A program made the position numbers and the translations under genes. 53,085 nucleotides of DNA from contig NZ_CAMXYR010000005.1 of the NCBI RefSeq assembly GCF_947253225.1, positions 1 through 53,085 of the forward strand. The letters run 5' to 3'. This DNA is from an uncultured Anaerococcus sp. Its GTDB lineage: Bacteria > Bacillota > Clostridia > Tissierellales > Peptoniphilaceae. Shown one piece after another: positions 1 through 6,869 of the stretch (position 1 is its first letter; the number at the start of each line of letters is the position of its first letter). The notes beneath the pieces are model-generated. The model saw only the letters and a list, made by a program, of their open reading frames with translations. It made no database searches and was not told the origin of the DNA.

Positions 1-154
1 ACTATATTATTACTTATATTATATATTATTATTTATAAAAGTAAGTTAACCTGACCGCCAAATAAACATGATAACTAAAAACTTTTAAAAAATGGTTCAC
101 TTACGGTTACACGAATGTTATATTTATAGTAAGAAAGGAGGATAAAAAAGGAAT

Positions 155-301
155 ATAGCAAGAGAAAAGAACGAACCAGAAGAGTTGACAAGACTTGAAT
201 TTTTAGGCTTCTTATTATCTCTAAAAAAATTATTAGATGATAACAAAATAGAAGAAATTAAAAAGCTAATTGATGAATTAATAAAAGAAGCTAAAAAATA
301 A
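155..301 (+). pseudogene. Remnant of small helical accessory protein (cassette copy 1)
   Basis: An open frame of about 49 codons encodes an amphipathic helical peptide (core FLGFLLSLKKLLDD, then IKKLIDELIKEAKK). It aligns by eye with the protein at 655-810 (FNGFLRMLLDRLEEL, then LKKLIEDLQKTLED). A strong ribosome-binding site (AAAGGAGG, 134-141) lies upstream, but no ATG, GTG or TTG follows at a usable distance: the frame runs back to a stop through ATA at 155, and the first TTG is at 185. I read it as the first copy of a duplicated cassette that has lost its start. An unusual ATA start cannot be excluded. Function unknown. Confidence 0.4.
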
Positions 302-367
302 GCACAAAAAAAGACAGGGTAAAAGCTAGATAAGCCCCCTATCTTGACAAGATTGTAACTGTACCTT

Positions 368-387
368 GGTAGGTCTTGCCTCCCACC
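368..387 (+). other. GGTAGG hairpin in cassette leader, copy 1
   Basis: GGTAGG TCTTGCC TCCCACC folds as an imperfect hairpin. It lies between the helical remnant and the ribbon-helix-helix gene. The same motif with a perfect stem recurs at 847-865, and GCCCCCT precedes each copy (334-340 and 814-820), exactly 480 bases apart. It could be a weak terminator/attenuator or an operator for the following DNA-binding protein. Confidence 0.45.
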
Positions 388-430
388 TTAGTAAAATTAA
401 TATACCTTAATATAAAAGAAAGGGCAAGAA

Positions 431-619
431 ATGAAAGATAAAAAGAAAATGGGACGACCAACAAATGACCCTAAAAAATATCAAACAAGAATAAGGATGA
501 CCGAAGATGAAAAACAGACTCTTGAGTTTTGTGCCAACAAATTAAATAAAACTAAAACCGATATAATTAATATGGGAGTTAAAAAAGTTTTTGAAGAAAT
601 TAAAAATAATAATAAATAA
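431..619 (+). CDS. Ribbon-helix-helix DNA-binding protein (CopG-like)
   Basis: A 62-aa basic protein. An N-terminal MGRPTNDPKK stretch is followed by a likely beta strand (YQTRIRM), a first helix (TEDEKQTLEFCANKLN) and a second helix beginning KTKTDIINMGVKK, the arrangement of ribbon-helix-helix repressors found on plasmids and integrative elements. Such proteins bind DNA as dimers through the strand and often repress their own promoter. The start has a weak purine-rich site (AAAGGGC). It sits in a 480-base cassette repeated downstream. The fold is inferred from pattern only; the exact role (copy control, partition or mobilisation) is unknown. Confidence 0.6.
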   Translation: MKDKKKMGRPTNDPKKYQTRIRMTEDEKQTLEFCANKLNKTKTDIINMGVKKVFEEIKNNNK

Positions 620-654
620 AGCTTATTGAATAAGGTAAGAGAAAGGAGAAACAA

Positions 655-810
655 ATGGAACAAATGGGAATGACTGATAAACAATTCAACGGTTTTTTAA
701 GAATGTTATTGGATAGACTTGAAGAATTAAAGAATGAAGATAATGAAGAAGAAAGACTTGAAAGACTCAAGAAATTAATTGAAGACTTACAAAAGACACT
801 AGAAGACTAA
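655..810 (+). CDS. Small acidic helical protein of mobile-element type
   Basis: A 51-aa ORF with a good ribosome-binding site (GAAAGGAG, 641-648) before ATG. It starts MEQMGMTDKQFNGFLRMLLD and continues as a highly charged amphipathic helix rich in Glu/Leu/Lys. Short proteins of this kind (MTDKQF start, about 50 aa) recur in Firmicute integrative elements and plasmids; that is my recollection of the family, not a search. No function is known to me. It is the second, intact member of the pair whose first copy is the remnant at 155-301, and it is followed by the hairpin at 847-870 and a second ribbon-helix-helix ORF. Confidence 0.5.
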   Translation: MEQMGMTDKQFNGFLRMLLDRLEELKNEDNEEERLERLKKLIEDLQKTLED

Positions 811-846
811 AAAGCCCCCTTAAAAAGAGGTCAAGCAAAATTAAAC

Positions 847-870
847 GGTAGGTCTTGCCCCTACCCTTTT
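847..870 (+). terminator. Hairpin with T-tract, copy 2 of the cassette motif
   Basis: GGTAGG (847-852) pairs perfectly with CCTACC (860-865) across a 7-nt loop and is followed by CTTTT. This fits a short intrinsic terminator or attenuator after the helical protein gene. Its twin is at 368-387. Confidence 0.45.
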
Positions 871-937
871 ATTAATTATATATAAAAGGCAAGAAGCGAC
901 CAAATAACTTTAAGACTAGCAAAAGAAAAACTAGGAG

Positions 938-1120
938 ATGATAAAAATAAATAATAAAGAAGAAGGAAAAAAGGATATATGGTTAAGAGCCAGAGGTTCA
1001 AATGATGACTTTAAAAAATTTGACTTAATAAGTAAAGAAACATACTTGAACGCCTCACAAATAATTAGAAAAGGTATTGATTTACAATACAAGGAAATAA
1101 TCAATAAAAAGGAAAAGTAA
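938..1120 (+). CDS. Ribbon-helix-helix-like DNA-binding protein
   Basis: A 60-aa lysine-rich ORF. The stretch KKDIWLRARGSNDDFKKFDL resembles the strand and first helix of a ribbon-helix-helix protein, and NASQIIRKGIDL its second helix. GGAG directly abuts the ATG, so translation may instead be coupled to a short upstream frame ending at 954. That frame (886-954) reads RSDQITLRLAKEKLGDDKNK, itself like the N-terminus of another ribbon-helix-helix protein whose start has been lost. The two overlapping pieces suggest recombination inside the duplicated cassette. Probably a regulator of the element, possibly decaying. Confidence 0.5.
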   Translation: MIKINNKEEGKKDIWLRARGSNDDFKKFDLISKETYLNASQIIRKGIDLQYKEIINKKEK

Positions 1121-1130
1121 ACAAAAAAAA

Positions 1131-1159
1131 GATAGTCGGTACTACCAATACCAACTATC
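1131..1159. terminator. Terminator-like inverted repeat
   Basis: GATAGTCGGTA (1131-1141) and TACCAACTATC (1149-1159) form an 11-bp stem with one mismatch and a 7-nt loop. An A8 tract precedes it on the plus strand, giving a T-tract only for minus-strand transcription, so it may be bidirectional or only block readthrough. Confidence 0.5.
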
Positions 1160-1169
1160 TAACAAAAAT

Positions 1170-1273
1170 AAAGTAGTTTGAACCCCACTTTATAACATAT
1201 AAGCAAGGACTTTTAAAGTACCTAAAACACCTATACGCTTATAAAGACTTTACAACAAAACTACTTTATAAGC
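1170..1273. repeat. Nested inverted repeats ahead of a short ORF
   Basis: AAAGTAGTTT (1170-1179) is the exact reverse complement of AAACTACTTT (1258-1267), and GCTTATAAAG (1237-1246) of CTTTATAAGC (1264-1273). The right-hand arms overlap, so the two stems are mutually exclusive. That fits an attenuator-type leader or the inverted repeats of a transfer or replication origin; the sequence alone does not decide. Confidence 0.45.
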
Positions 1274-1300
1274 AAACAAAAATTATAAAGGAGTAAAACC

Positions 1301-1384
1301 ATGAAACAAAAAGCAACAAGACAAACAATAAAAAATAATTATACCCTATTATATCATTTTCTTAGAAAGATTACACTTAGATAG
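1301..1384 (+). CDS. 27-aa basic peptide, possible leader or truncated gene
   Basis: ATG at 1301 has a good ribosome-binding site (AAAGGAG, 1287-1293) and opens a 27-codon frame beginning MKQKATRQTIKNNY and ending KITLR. It is too short to classify. The beginning resembles what I remember as the N-terminus of small proteins common on Firmicute mobile elements, which would make it a truncated copy. Equally it could be a leader peptide, because it follows mutually exclusive stem-loops. Low confidence in both readings. Confidence 0.35.
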   Translation: MKQKATRQTIKNNYTLLYHFLRKITLR

Positions 1385-1385
1385 G

Positions 1386-1413
1386 TTGACAAGAGATTTA
1401 TAATTCATAAGAT
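1386..1413 (+). promoter_or_regulatory. Promoter of the pyridoxal kinase/MATE pair
   Basis: A perfect -35 TTGACA (1386-1391), a 16-nt spacer and TAAGAT (1408-1413, 4 of 6 matches) lie just upstream of the kinase, whose ribosome-binding site is GAGGTGA. Confidence 0.55.
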
Positions 1414-1434
1414 ATAAGGTGAGGTGAAAAAAAC

Positions 1435-2187
1435 ATGAAAAACATACTTATTATAAATGATTTTGTTTCTCTAGGTAAAATCGCAGGCAAAATGATGGAA
1501 AATGTCCTTTCTTACAAGGGACACAATACCTTTTTCTTGCCAACAGCCCTTATAGCAAACAACTTTTCCTATGGAAAAAATGCAATCCTAGACTGCACTA
1601 CATACTTAGAAGATGCTTTGAAAAATTGGCAGAACCTAGACTTTAAATTCGACCTAATCTCTATAGGATACATTCACACGACTAAGCAAAGAGATATAAT
1701 CTATGATTATGTAAAAAATCTATCCTACAAGGCTACTATTCTCTTTGACCCAATAATGGGCGATGATGGTAGCCTATATCCTACAGTAGATGAAGCAATT
1801 CTTGAAAATTACAAGTCCTTGATCGACATAGCCGACATTATCACCCCAAATTCAACCGAGGCAAAGTTCCTTGCTATAGACTACGATAAATACAAAAAAG
1901 CTGGCAAAAAATTCCTAATAACATCAGTCAAAGAAGATAATAAATACTTTGTCAAAGGTTACGATGTCTACGACTTTGAAATTCCTTATGAGAAACTCCC
2001 AAAAAGACTTACAGGAACTGGAGATCTCTTTGATGGACTCTTCATTGCCTACTATTTGGAGGGAGCTTGTATAGAAGAATCCGCCAAAAAAACTGTAGAA
2101 ACAATATCTAAAATCTACAAGATGGTCATAGAAACAACCGACCAAGACAATATAAACATCGAAAAATACTTGAATTTTATCTATTAG
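1435..2187 (+). CDS. Pyridoxal/pyridoxamine kinase
   Basis: A 250-aa PfkB/ribokinase-fold vitamin kinase that phosphorylates pyridoxal/pyridoxamine (B6 salvage) with ATP in the cytoplasm. Family marks: FDPIMGDDG (residues 104-112), TPNSTEA (137-143) and the anion-hole motif GTGDLFDG (194-201) with Asp197 as the expected catalytic base. The length is slightly short of the usual 275-290 aa. The 12-nt gap to the MATE exporter gene suggests one transcript. A pyridoxine-type kinase is favoured over hydroxymethylpyrimidine kinase because the gene has no thiamine neighbours and has the short PdxY-like N-terminus (NILIINDF). Substrate preference among B6 vitamers is not resolved. Confidence 0.85.
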   Translation: MKNILIINDFVSLGKIAGKMMENVLSYKGHNTFFLPTALIANNFSYGKNAILDCTTYLEDALKNWQNLDFKFDLISIGYIHTTKQRDIIYDYVKNLSYKATILFDPIMGDDGSLYPTVDEAILENYKSLIDIADIITPNSTEAKFLAIDYDKYKKAGKKFLITSVKEDNKYFVKGYDVYDFEIPYEKLPKRLTGTGDLFDGLFIAYYLEGACIEESAKKTVETISKIYKMVIETTDQDNINIEKYLNFIY

Positions 2188-2199
2188 AAAGAAGGAGAC

Positions 2200-3540
2200 T
2201 TGGAACGTAAAACTTATTGGAAAAAGTCTATAGGGGTTGCTTGGCCAGCCCTCTTAGAATTTTTCTTTATTTCAATCGCAGATATAATTGATACCTTCAT
2301 GGTATCGGGGATGGGCCCAAGTGCAGTCGCTGCAGTCGGTCTTACAACCCAACCAAAATTTATAGCCCTAACCATATTTTTCTCAATCAATGCCGCAGTT
2401 TCTGCCCTAGTCGCAAGAAGGCAGGGTGAGGGCAACAGAGAAGAGGCAAATAGAACCCTTGTTACTGCCATCTACATAGCAATTGCTTTTGTAGTCCTAG
2501 TAGACTTATTAATGATGCCCTTCCTTGACCCAATCCTAAAGTTTGCAGGCTCAAATTCCCAAACCCACGACCTATCCATCCAATACTTTCAAATCATAAT
2601 GGGTGGAATAATTTTTAACGCCATAGCCATGGTAATAAATGCTGGGCACAGAGGTTGTGGAAATACAAGGATAGCCTTCATATCAAACCTAGTAAGCTCT
2701 CTTGTCAATATGACCTTTAACTACCTACTCATCTATGGCAACTTTGGCTTTCCTGCCCTAGGAATTAGAGGTGCAGCTATTGCTACAGTTTTGGGAACAG
2801 TTGTGGCAAGTCTTATGTGCATAATTTCCCTAACAAGAAAAGCATCCTACCTTAACTTTGTTCATTTTGTTAAAGTAAAATTCGCCTATAGCAAAAAAAT
2901 TGCTAAATCCATAGCCAACTTAGGTTTTAATATTTTTGTAGAAAATGTATCAGCAAGAATAGGATTTCTTGTTACAGCCATAACTGCCGCAAGTCTTGGT
3001 ACAGAAATATTCGCTGCCCACAATGTTGGAATGAACCTCCTATCCCTAACCTTCTCTCTAGGTAATGGAATGCAGGTTGCAGCAATAGCCCTCTCGGGAA
3101 ATGCTCTAGGAGCCGAAGATAAGGAAGGTGCCAAAACTTACGGAAAAGTCTGCCAAGAAATCGGATTTCTCCTATCAGTTATAGTTTCTATAATTTTGAT
3201 AGTATTCGGAAGAAATATCTTTAGCCTCTTCTTTACAGACGGAAAAATAATAAATTATGGCGTAATAATAACAAGATTTTTAACCCTCATAGTCCTCCTC
3301 CAAATATCCCAAACAATCTATGGAGGATGCCTAAGAGCTGCTGGAGATGTCAAATATACCCTAGCAGTCGCCCTAGTATCTGTAACCTTCATAAGAAGTG
3401 CAGTAACCCTCCTTGCCGTAAACATCCTCCACTTAGGAATAGTTGGAATCTGGCTAGGTATCCTATCCGACCAAACATCACGATTTGTAAGCCTAAGATA
3501 CCGCTTCCACCAAGGAGACTGGGTCAACAAAAAAATATAA
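2200..3540 (+). CDS. MATE family efflux transporter
   Basis: A 446-aa integral membrane protein with about 12 hydrophobic segments in two MatE halves, typical of Na+/H+-coupled multidrug or metabolite exporters. The conserved opening WPALLEFFF..ADIIDTFMVSGMG and the mid-protein repeat FNIFVENVSARIGF match the family. The start is TTG at 2200, with GAAGGAG only 3-4 nt away, shorter than usual, but no better start exists before the first membrane helix. It follows the kinase by 12 nt, probably an operon, and ends before a strong terminator at 3545. The exported substrate is unknown. Confidence 0.88.
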   Translation: MERKTYWKKSIGVAWPALLEFFFISIADIIDTFMVSGMGPSAVAAVGLTTQPKFIALTIFFSINAAVSALVARRQGEGNREEANRTLVTAIYIAIAFVVLVDLLMMPFLDPILKFAGSNSQTHDLSIQYFQIIMGGIIFNAIAMVINAGHRGCGNTRIAFISNLVSSLVNMTFNYLLIYGNFGFPALGIRGAAIATVLGTVVASLMCIISLTRKASYLNFVHFVKVKFAYSKKIAKSIANLGFNIFVENVSARIGFLVTAITAASLGTEIFAAHNVGMNLLSLTFSLGNGMQVAAIALSGNALGAEDKEGAKTYGKVCQEIGFLLSVIVSIILIVFGRNIFSLFFTDGKIINYGVIITRFLTLIVLLQISQTIYGGCLRAAGDVKYTLAVALVSVTFIRSAVTLLAVNILHLGIVGIWLGILSDQTSRFVSLRYRFHQGDWVNKKI

Positions 3541-3544
3541 GCTT

Positions 3545-3572
3545 AGCCATCGCAAGATGGCTTGTTTTTTTT
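3545..3572 (+). terminator. Intrinsic terminator after the MATE gene
   Basis: AGCCATC (3545-3551) GCAA GATGGCT (3556-3562) forms a clean stem, followed by TGTTTTTTTT. It ends the kinase-MATE transcript. Confidence 0.9.
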
Positions 3573-3601
3573 CCTTGAATATGTTAAAATAAAAACGACT
3601 T

Positions 3602-3677
3602 GGGGAATTAGCTCAGCTGGGAGAGCGCTTGACTGGCAGTCAAGAGGTCAGGGGTTCAAGTCCCCTATTCTCCACCA
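3602..3677 (+). tRNA. tRNA-Ala (anticodon GGC)
   Basis: A 76-nt cloverleaf. The acceptor GGGGAAT pairs with ATTCTCC. The anticodon arm CTTGA/TCAAG holds loop CTGGCAG with anticodon GGC at 3635-3637. The T arm contains GGTTCAAGTCC, and CCA is encoded at 3675-3677. GGC reads GCC/GCU alanine codons. Confidence 0.97.
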
Positions 3678-3692
3678 TACAAAAAATATTCA

Positions 3693-3812
3693 GAATATAC
3701 AAGAATAAGACGGAATATAAAGGAATTAGCTTTATAAATATTCTATTTTAATAATAAAAAGGAATAAATAATAATTAAAAGTAATGAGTTTGTAGCTAAA
3801 ATGTAGCTAAAT
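3693..3812. repeat. Direct repeats next to the tRNA 3' end (possible att arm sites)
   Basis: GAATATACAAGAATAAG (3693-3709) recurs as GAATATAAAGGAATTAG (3713-3729; 14 of 17 identical), and TGTAGCTAAA occurs twice (3791-3800 and 3802-3811). Repeats of this size just beyond a tRNA 3' end resemble integrase arm-binding sites of an integrated element. No integrase gene remains. Confidence 0.35.
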
Positions 3813-3836
3813 AATAAAAATACATTCGTAAAATTT

Positions 3837-3859
3837 AGAGGTCTCGAGCCTCTTTTTTA
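3837..3859 (+). terminator. Orphan terminator-like hairpin
   Basis: AGAGG (3837-3841) pairs with CCTCT (3849-3853) and is followed by TTTTTATTTT. No intact gene precedes it on the plus strand apart from the tRNA, so it is either a distal tRNA terminator or a relic of a lost gene. Confidence 0.6.
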
Positions 3860-4182
3860 TTTTAATAAATACCATTAACCCAATACAACAAAATATCCAA
3901 CAATCACCTAAATAAAAACATTAACCTTATCCGCTCCTTGCAATTACTAGCATCACCCCTAGGTTAAAACACTCAAGATATGAAAATGGTTATTAAGCAT
4001 AAGTTTAGATGTAGGGAGTTTGAGAACTTTACTAGAGCTTCTAGCAGACCCTCCTTTAGTTTTGATAATCTTTTGGAGGTTAACAACAATTGGAAGCACT
4101 CAGGAAGAAAGCTCTTAAAATTCACGAGTCCTTTGGTTTTAGGCTTATAAAGTAAGGATAAGTTTGTAAATATCCTACTAAA
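3860..4182. other. Gene-poor stretch, probably decayed DNA
   Basis: I see no convincing gene here. The longest plus frame (3980-4150, 56 codons, starting MKMVIKHKFRCREF) lacks a ribosome-binding site and I do not recognise it. With the repeats at 3693-3812 the region looks like the eroded end of an element inserted beside the tRNA. Confidence 0.4.
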
Positions 4183-4219
4183 AAATCAGAACCTAAGTAA
4201 TACAAGCTCTGACTTTTTT
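4180..4219. terminator. Bidirectional terminator after the PHP gene
   Basis: TCAGA (4186-4190) pairs with TCTGA (4208-4212). The stem is flanked by A6 on the left (a T-tract on the minus strand) and by T6 on the right. It serves the minus-strand phosphoesterase gene ending at 4242. Confidence 0.6.
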
Positions 4220-4241
4220 ATTCTTTGTCCAAAATCATCTA

Positions 4242-5084
4242 CTATTGATCCAATTGTCTGCCAGACTTTTCTAGCAAAGTATCAAATTCTTCCTTGCTTA
4301 GCCCAAATTCTCCAAAGTGTAGTTTTTGTGGGTCGTGGAAATCGGTACCTCCTGATTCTAGGAGGTCGTATTTTTTTGCTAAATCCTTGGTTATCTTATA
4401 GTCAATCTCTTTCATTTTTGAGTGAGAGATTTCGATTCCCTCTAAGCCAAAGCCAAGGTATTTTTCTATTTCTGGGTAGTTTTCATACTGGCAAGGATGG
4501 GCTATGATTGGGATTGCTCCATCAGCAAGAATCGCCTTAATCCCTTCTTCTACATCAATATAGCCCATTTTTATATTTTTCTTCTTATCCTTCATAGAAC
4601 CAAATACGGACTTAAAGGTAATTTCATCAGCTTTTTCTGGATATCTCTCCTTGAGGGCTGAGATTATATTTGACTTAAAGACTATAGAATATGGAGAAAA
4701 TTTTTTGCAAGCTTTATAATCTATATCATAGCCCTTAGTTTGTAAGTCTTTGATTAGTCTCTTGTGGTTGTAGTCCCTTCTTTTTAGAAAACCATCGCAC
4801 AAGCGGTCTATATGCGGAGTTTTTTCTGGCATAAAAAGAGCTACTATGTGGACTTTTTTATCTACTTGATAATCATAACAACTCATCTCGAGTGCCTTTA
4901 GGGTTTTTATTCCTATCTCATCAGCTTTTTTCTTGATTTCACCAAAGTGGTTGCTAGTGTCGTGGTCGGTTATGGCAAGCACCTCGACACCAGCTTCTTT
5001 GGCTAGGGTCAATACTTCTTCTATTTCCAAAAGTCCATCCGAGTGGTTGGTGTGTGCATGTAAATCTGCATATATTTTTTTCAT
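4242..5084 (-). CDS. PHP-domain phosphoesterase (YciV/RNase AM-like)
   Basis: A 280-aa PHP-fold metallophosphoesterase. Metal-binding motifs: DLHAHTNHSDG at the N-terminus, AITDHDT about 35 residues later, a central AHPCQYE and a C-terminal GGTDFHDP. This set matches bacterial YciV-type 3',5'-nucleoside bisphosphate phosphatases/5'-3' exonucleases, which use a trinuclear metal site in the cytoplasm. I chose ATG at 5084 because AAAGGAGG lies 5-6 nt upstream; a frame extension 12 codons further up would begin inside the preceding Veg terminator. It lies downstream of veg, separated by that terminator. The exact substrate (pAp or short RNA) is inferred. Confidence 0.82.
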   Translation of the reverse strand: MKKIYADLHAHTNHSDGLLEIEEVLTLAKEAGVEVLAITDHDTSNHFGEIKKKADEIGIKTLKALEMSCYDYQVDKKVHIVALFMPEKTPHIDRLCDGFLKRRDYNHKRLIKDLQTKGYDIDYKACKKFSPYSIVFKSNIISALKERYPEKADEITFKSVFGSMKDKKKNIKMGYIDVEEGIKAILADGAIPIIAHPCQYENYPEIEKYLGFGLEGIEISHSKMKEIDYKITKDLAKKYDLLESGGTDFHDPQKLHFGEFGLSKEEFDTLLEKSGRQLDQ

Positions 5085-5100
5085 CTTTCCTCCTTTATGG

Positions 5101-5133
5101 CAAAAAAAGAACTGCTGCAAAAGTCTGCAACAG
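5101..5133 (-). terminator. Terminator after veg
   Basis: CTGCTGCA (5112-5119) pairs with TGCAACAG (5126-5133), and the minus strand then reads a T7 tract (A7 at 5102-5108). It separates veg from the PHP gene. Confidence 0.8.
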
Positions 5134-5142
5134 CCCTTAGTC

Positions 5143-5379
5143 TTAATTACCTACAAGTTTAACAGTTGATGTTAGGATGTCAGAATAAGTATAAGATACT
5201 GTTCTTTCTACATCAAAATCATTGTTAACCTTTACTGTAAATACACTTGGGAAAGCATTTACGATTATACCCGTCTTGGTTTTAACCCTTTTCCTTCCCA
5301 TGTCTGCTTTGAGAATAACTTCCTTACCCACATTACTTCTTACTTCATCTCTAATGTCTTGAACTGATTTATGTGCCAT
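5143..5379 (-). CDS. veg: Veg protein
   Basis: A 78-aa protein of the Veg family (DUF1021), beginning MAHKSVQDIRDEVRSNVGK, with the basic centre GRKRVKTKTG and the C-terminal FTVKV..RTVSYTYSDILT typical of Firmicute Veg. In Bacillus subtilis Veg is abundant and has been linked to biofilm matrix expression; the biochemical role is uncertain. Its length is normal for the family. Transcription should be very strong, because the upstream promoter (5410-5438) matches the sigma-A consensus perfectly, as at the famous veg promoter of Bacillus. Gene order differs from Bacillus, where veg lies near the ksgA region. Confidence 0.9.
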   Translation of the reverse strand: MAHKSVQDIRDEVRSNVGKEVILKADMGRKRVKTKTGIIVNAFPSVFTVKVNNDFDVERTVSYTYSDILTSTVKLVGN

Positions 5380-5409
5380 TTAATCATCCTCTCATTCGTT
5401 ATGTTTACT

Positions 5410-5438
5410 ATTATACTATGAATAAGAAGTAATGTCAA
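5410..5438 (-). promoter_or_regulatory. Perfect-consensus promoter of veg
   Basis: On the minus strand TTGACA (5433-5438), a 17-nt spacer and TATAAT (5410-5415) match the housekeeping consensus at all 12 positions, about 30 nt ahead of veg. A tandem TTAA run lies just upstream and could act as an UP-like AT-rich element. Confidence 0.9.
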
Positions 5439-5478
5439 ATTAATTAATTAATTAATTATACGCTTGTAAATAGCCTTG

Positions 5479-6861
5479 TCAAATATTTTTATAAAAACTT
5501 TTGTAGGCCCTGTAAGTCTCATAAACATCGGCTTTGCTTACGAGTTCTAGGGGTGCGTGCATGGATATAACAGGTGTTCCACAATCGACTACTTGCATAC
5601 CATATTCTGCCAAAATATAGGCTATTGTTCCACCACCACCTTGGTCGATTTTTCCTAGTTCTCCTGTTTGCCAAATTGTTTCTCCCTTGTCAAAGGCGAG
5701 TCTTACTTCTTGGAGGTATTCTGCATCAGCATCGTTAGAGCCTGCCTTGCCCCTTGAGCCTGTGTATTTGGTTAGACAAACACCATTGCCAAGTTTGGCT
5801 GTATTAGTTTCTTCTGTTGCCTCTAGGAAATTTGGATCTTCAGCTAGGGTTACATCTGCTGATAGAACTTTGGAAGTTTTCATGGCTATTTTAAAGCTTA
5901 CTAGGTCGACTCCTCCTAAAAGGTTCATTAGCTCTACAACTGTATTTTCAAAAAACTTAGAGGTCATTCCTGTAGCTCCAACGGATCCTATCTCTTCCTT
6001 GTCTACAAAAAGTCCTACCAAAGTTTTCTCTGATTTTTCACATTCAAGGATGGCACGAAGAGATGTATAAGCACATACCCTATCGTCATGACCATGAGCC
6101 ATAATCATTGAGGAATCAAGTCCTACAAGTCTTGATTTATCAGCTGGCACTACTTCAAATTCCGCTACTTGGAAGTCCTCTTCCCTGATAGCATATTTTT
6201 CATTTAAAATTTTTAGGATATTTTTCTTGACTGGATTTTCTTTCTCGTCTGCTAGAGGGATAGAACCTACTATGATGTTTAGTTGTTCTCCTTCGATAAC
6301 ATTGCTTGCCTTCTTTTCGTTCAAGTCCTTGGATAGGTGGATTAGGAGTTCTGATATGAAAAATACTGGTTCATCGTCATTTTCTCCTATGGAAACCTCA
6401 ATTTTCTCACCTTTTTGGTTGTAGATTACCCCATGAAGAGCTAGGGGAATATTGGTCCAGTTATATTTTTTAACTCCACCATAATAGTGGGTTTTGAGGT
6501 AGGATATTCCCTTAGCTTCGTATAGAGGTAGGGGTTTTAGGTCAAGCCTTGGGCTGTCCAAATGGCTTCCAACTATGCTCATTCCTTCCTCAAAGCCCTT
6601 ATCTCCGATTACAAAAAGTGCTACTGCCTTTTCCCTGTTTTTGGCATAAACCTTGTCTCCTGCCTTTAGGGAATTTTCTTTTATCACTTGGTCAATATTT
6701 CTAAATCCAACAGCTTCAGCCCTTCTTACAATCTCTTTTACGGCAAGTCTTTCTGTCTTTGCCTTATCAAGAAAGCTCATATAATCTTTAGCAACATTTT
6801 CTAGGTCATCTCTTTTGGCTTGGTCGATATTCAACCACACATTTTTTCTTTGATATTCCAT
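5479..6861 (-). CDS. M18 family zinc aminopeptidase
   Basis: A 460-aa cytoplasmic metallopeptidase of family M18 (aminopeptidase I type), removing N-terminal residues from peptides with two zinc ions. Visible metal/active-site motifs: GSHLDSPRLDLKP (His and Asp), VDKEEIGSVGATGM (catalytic Glu-Glu pair), GHDDR, SNDADAEY and the C-terminal ISMHAPLE histidine. I start at ATG 6861, which has GGAG 5 nt upstream; a frame extension to 6885 would overlap the end of htpG. It lies 8 nt downstream of htpG, so it may be co-transcribed and heat-inducible. A second M18 enzyme (20521-21795) is present in the same window. Confidence 0.87.
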   Translation of the reverse strand: MEYQRKNVWLNIDQAKRDDLENVAKDYMSFLDKAKTERLAVKEIVRRAEAVGFRNIDQVIKENSLKAGDKVYAKNREKAVALFVIGDKGFEEGMSIVGSHLDSPRLDLKPLPLYEAKGISYLKTHYYGGVKKYNWTNIPLALHGVIYNQKGEKIEVSIGENDDEPVFFISELLIHLSKDLNEKKASNVIEGEQLNIIVGSIPLADEKENPVKKNILKILNEKYAIREEDFQVAEFEVVPADKSRLVGLDSSMIMAHGHDDRVCAYTSLRAILECEKSEKTLVGLFVDKEEIGSVGATGMTSKFFENTVVELMNLLGGVDLVSFKIAMKTSKVLSADVTLAEDPNFLEATEETNTAKLGNGVCLTKYTGSRGKAGSNDADAEYLQEVRLAFDKGETIWQTGELGKIDQGGGGTIAYILAEYGMQVVDCGTPVISMHAPLELVSKADVYETYRAYKSFYKNI

Positions 6862-6869
6862 ATCATCTC

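Noticed and set aside
3980..4150. 56-codon plus-strand ORF after the tRNA
   Set aside because: No ribosome-binding site, no recognisable motif and surrounding sequence looks decayed; kept only as part of the gene-poor stretch.
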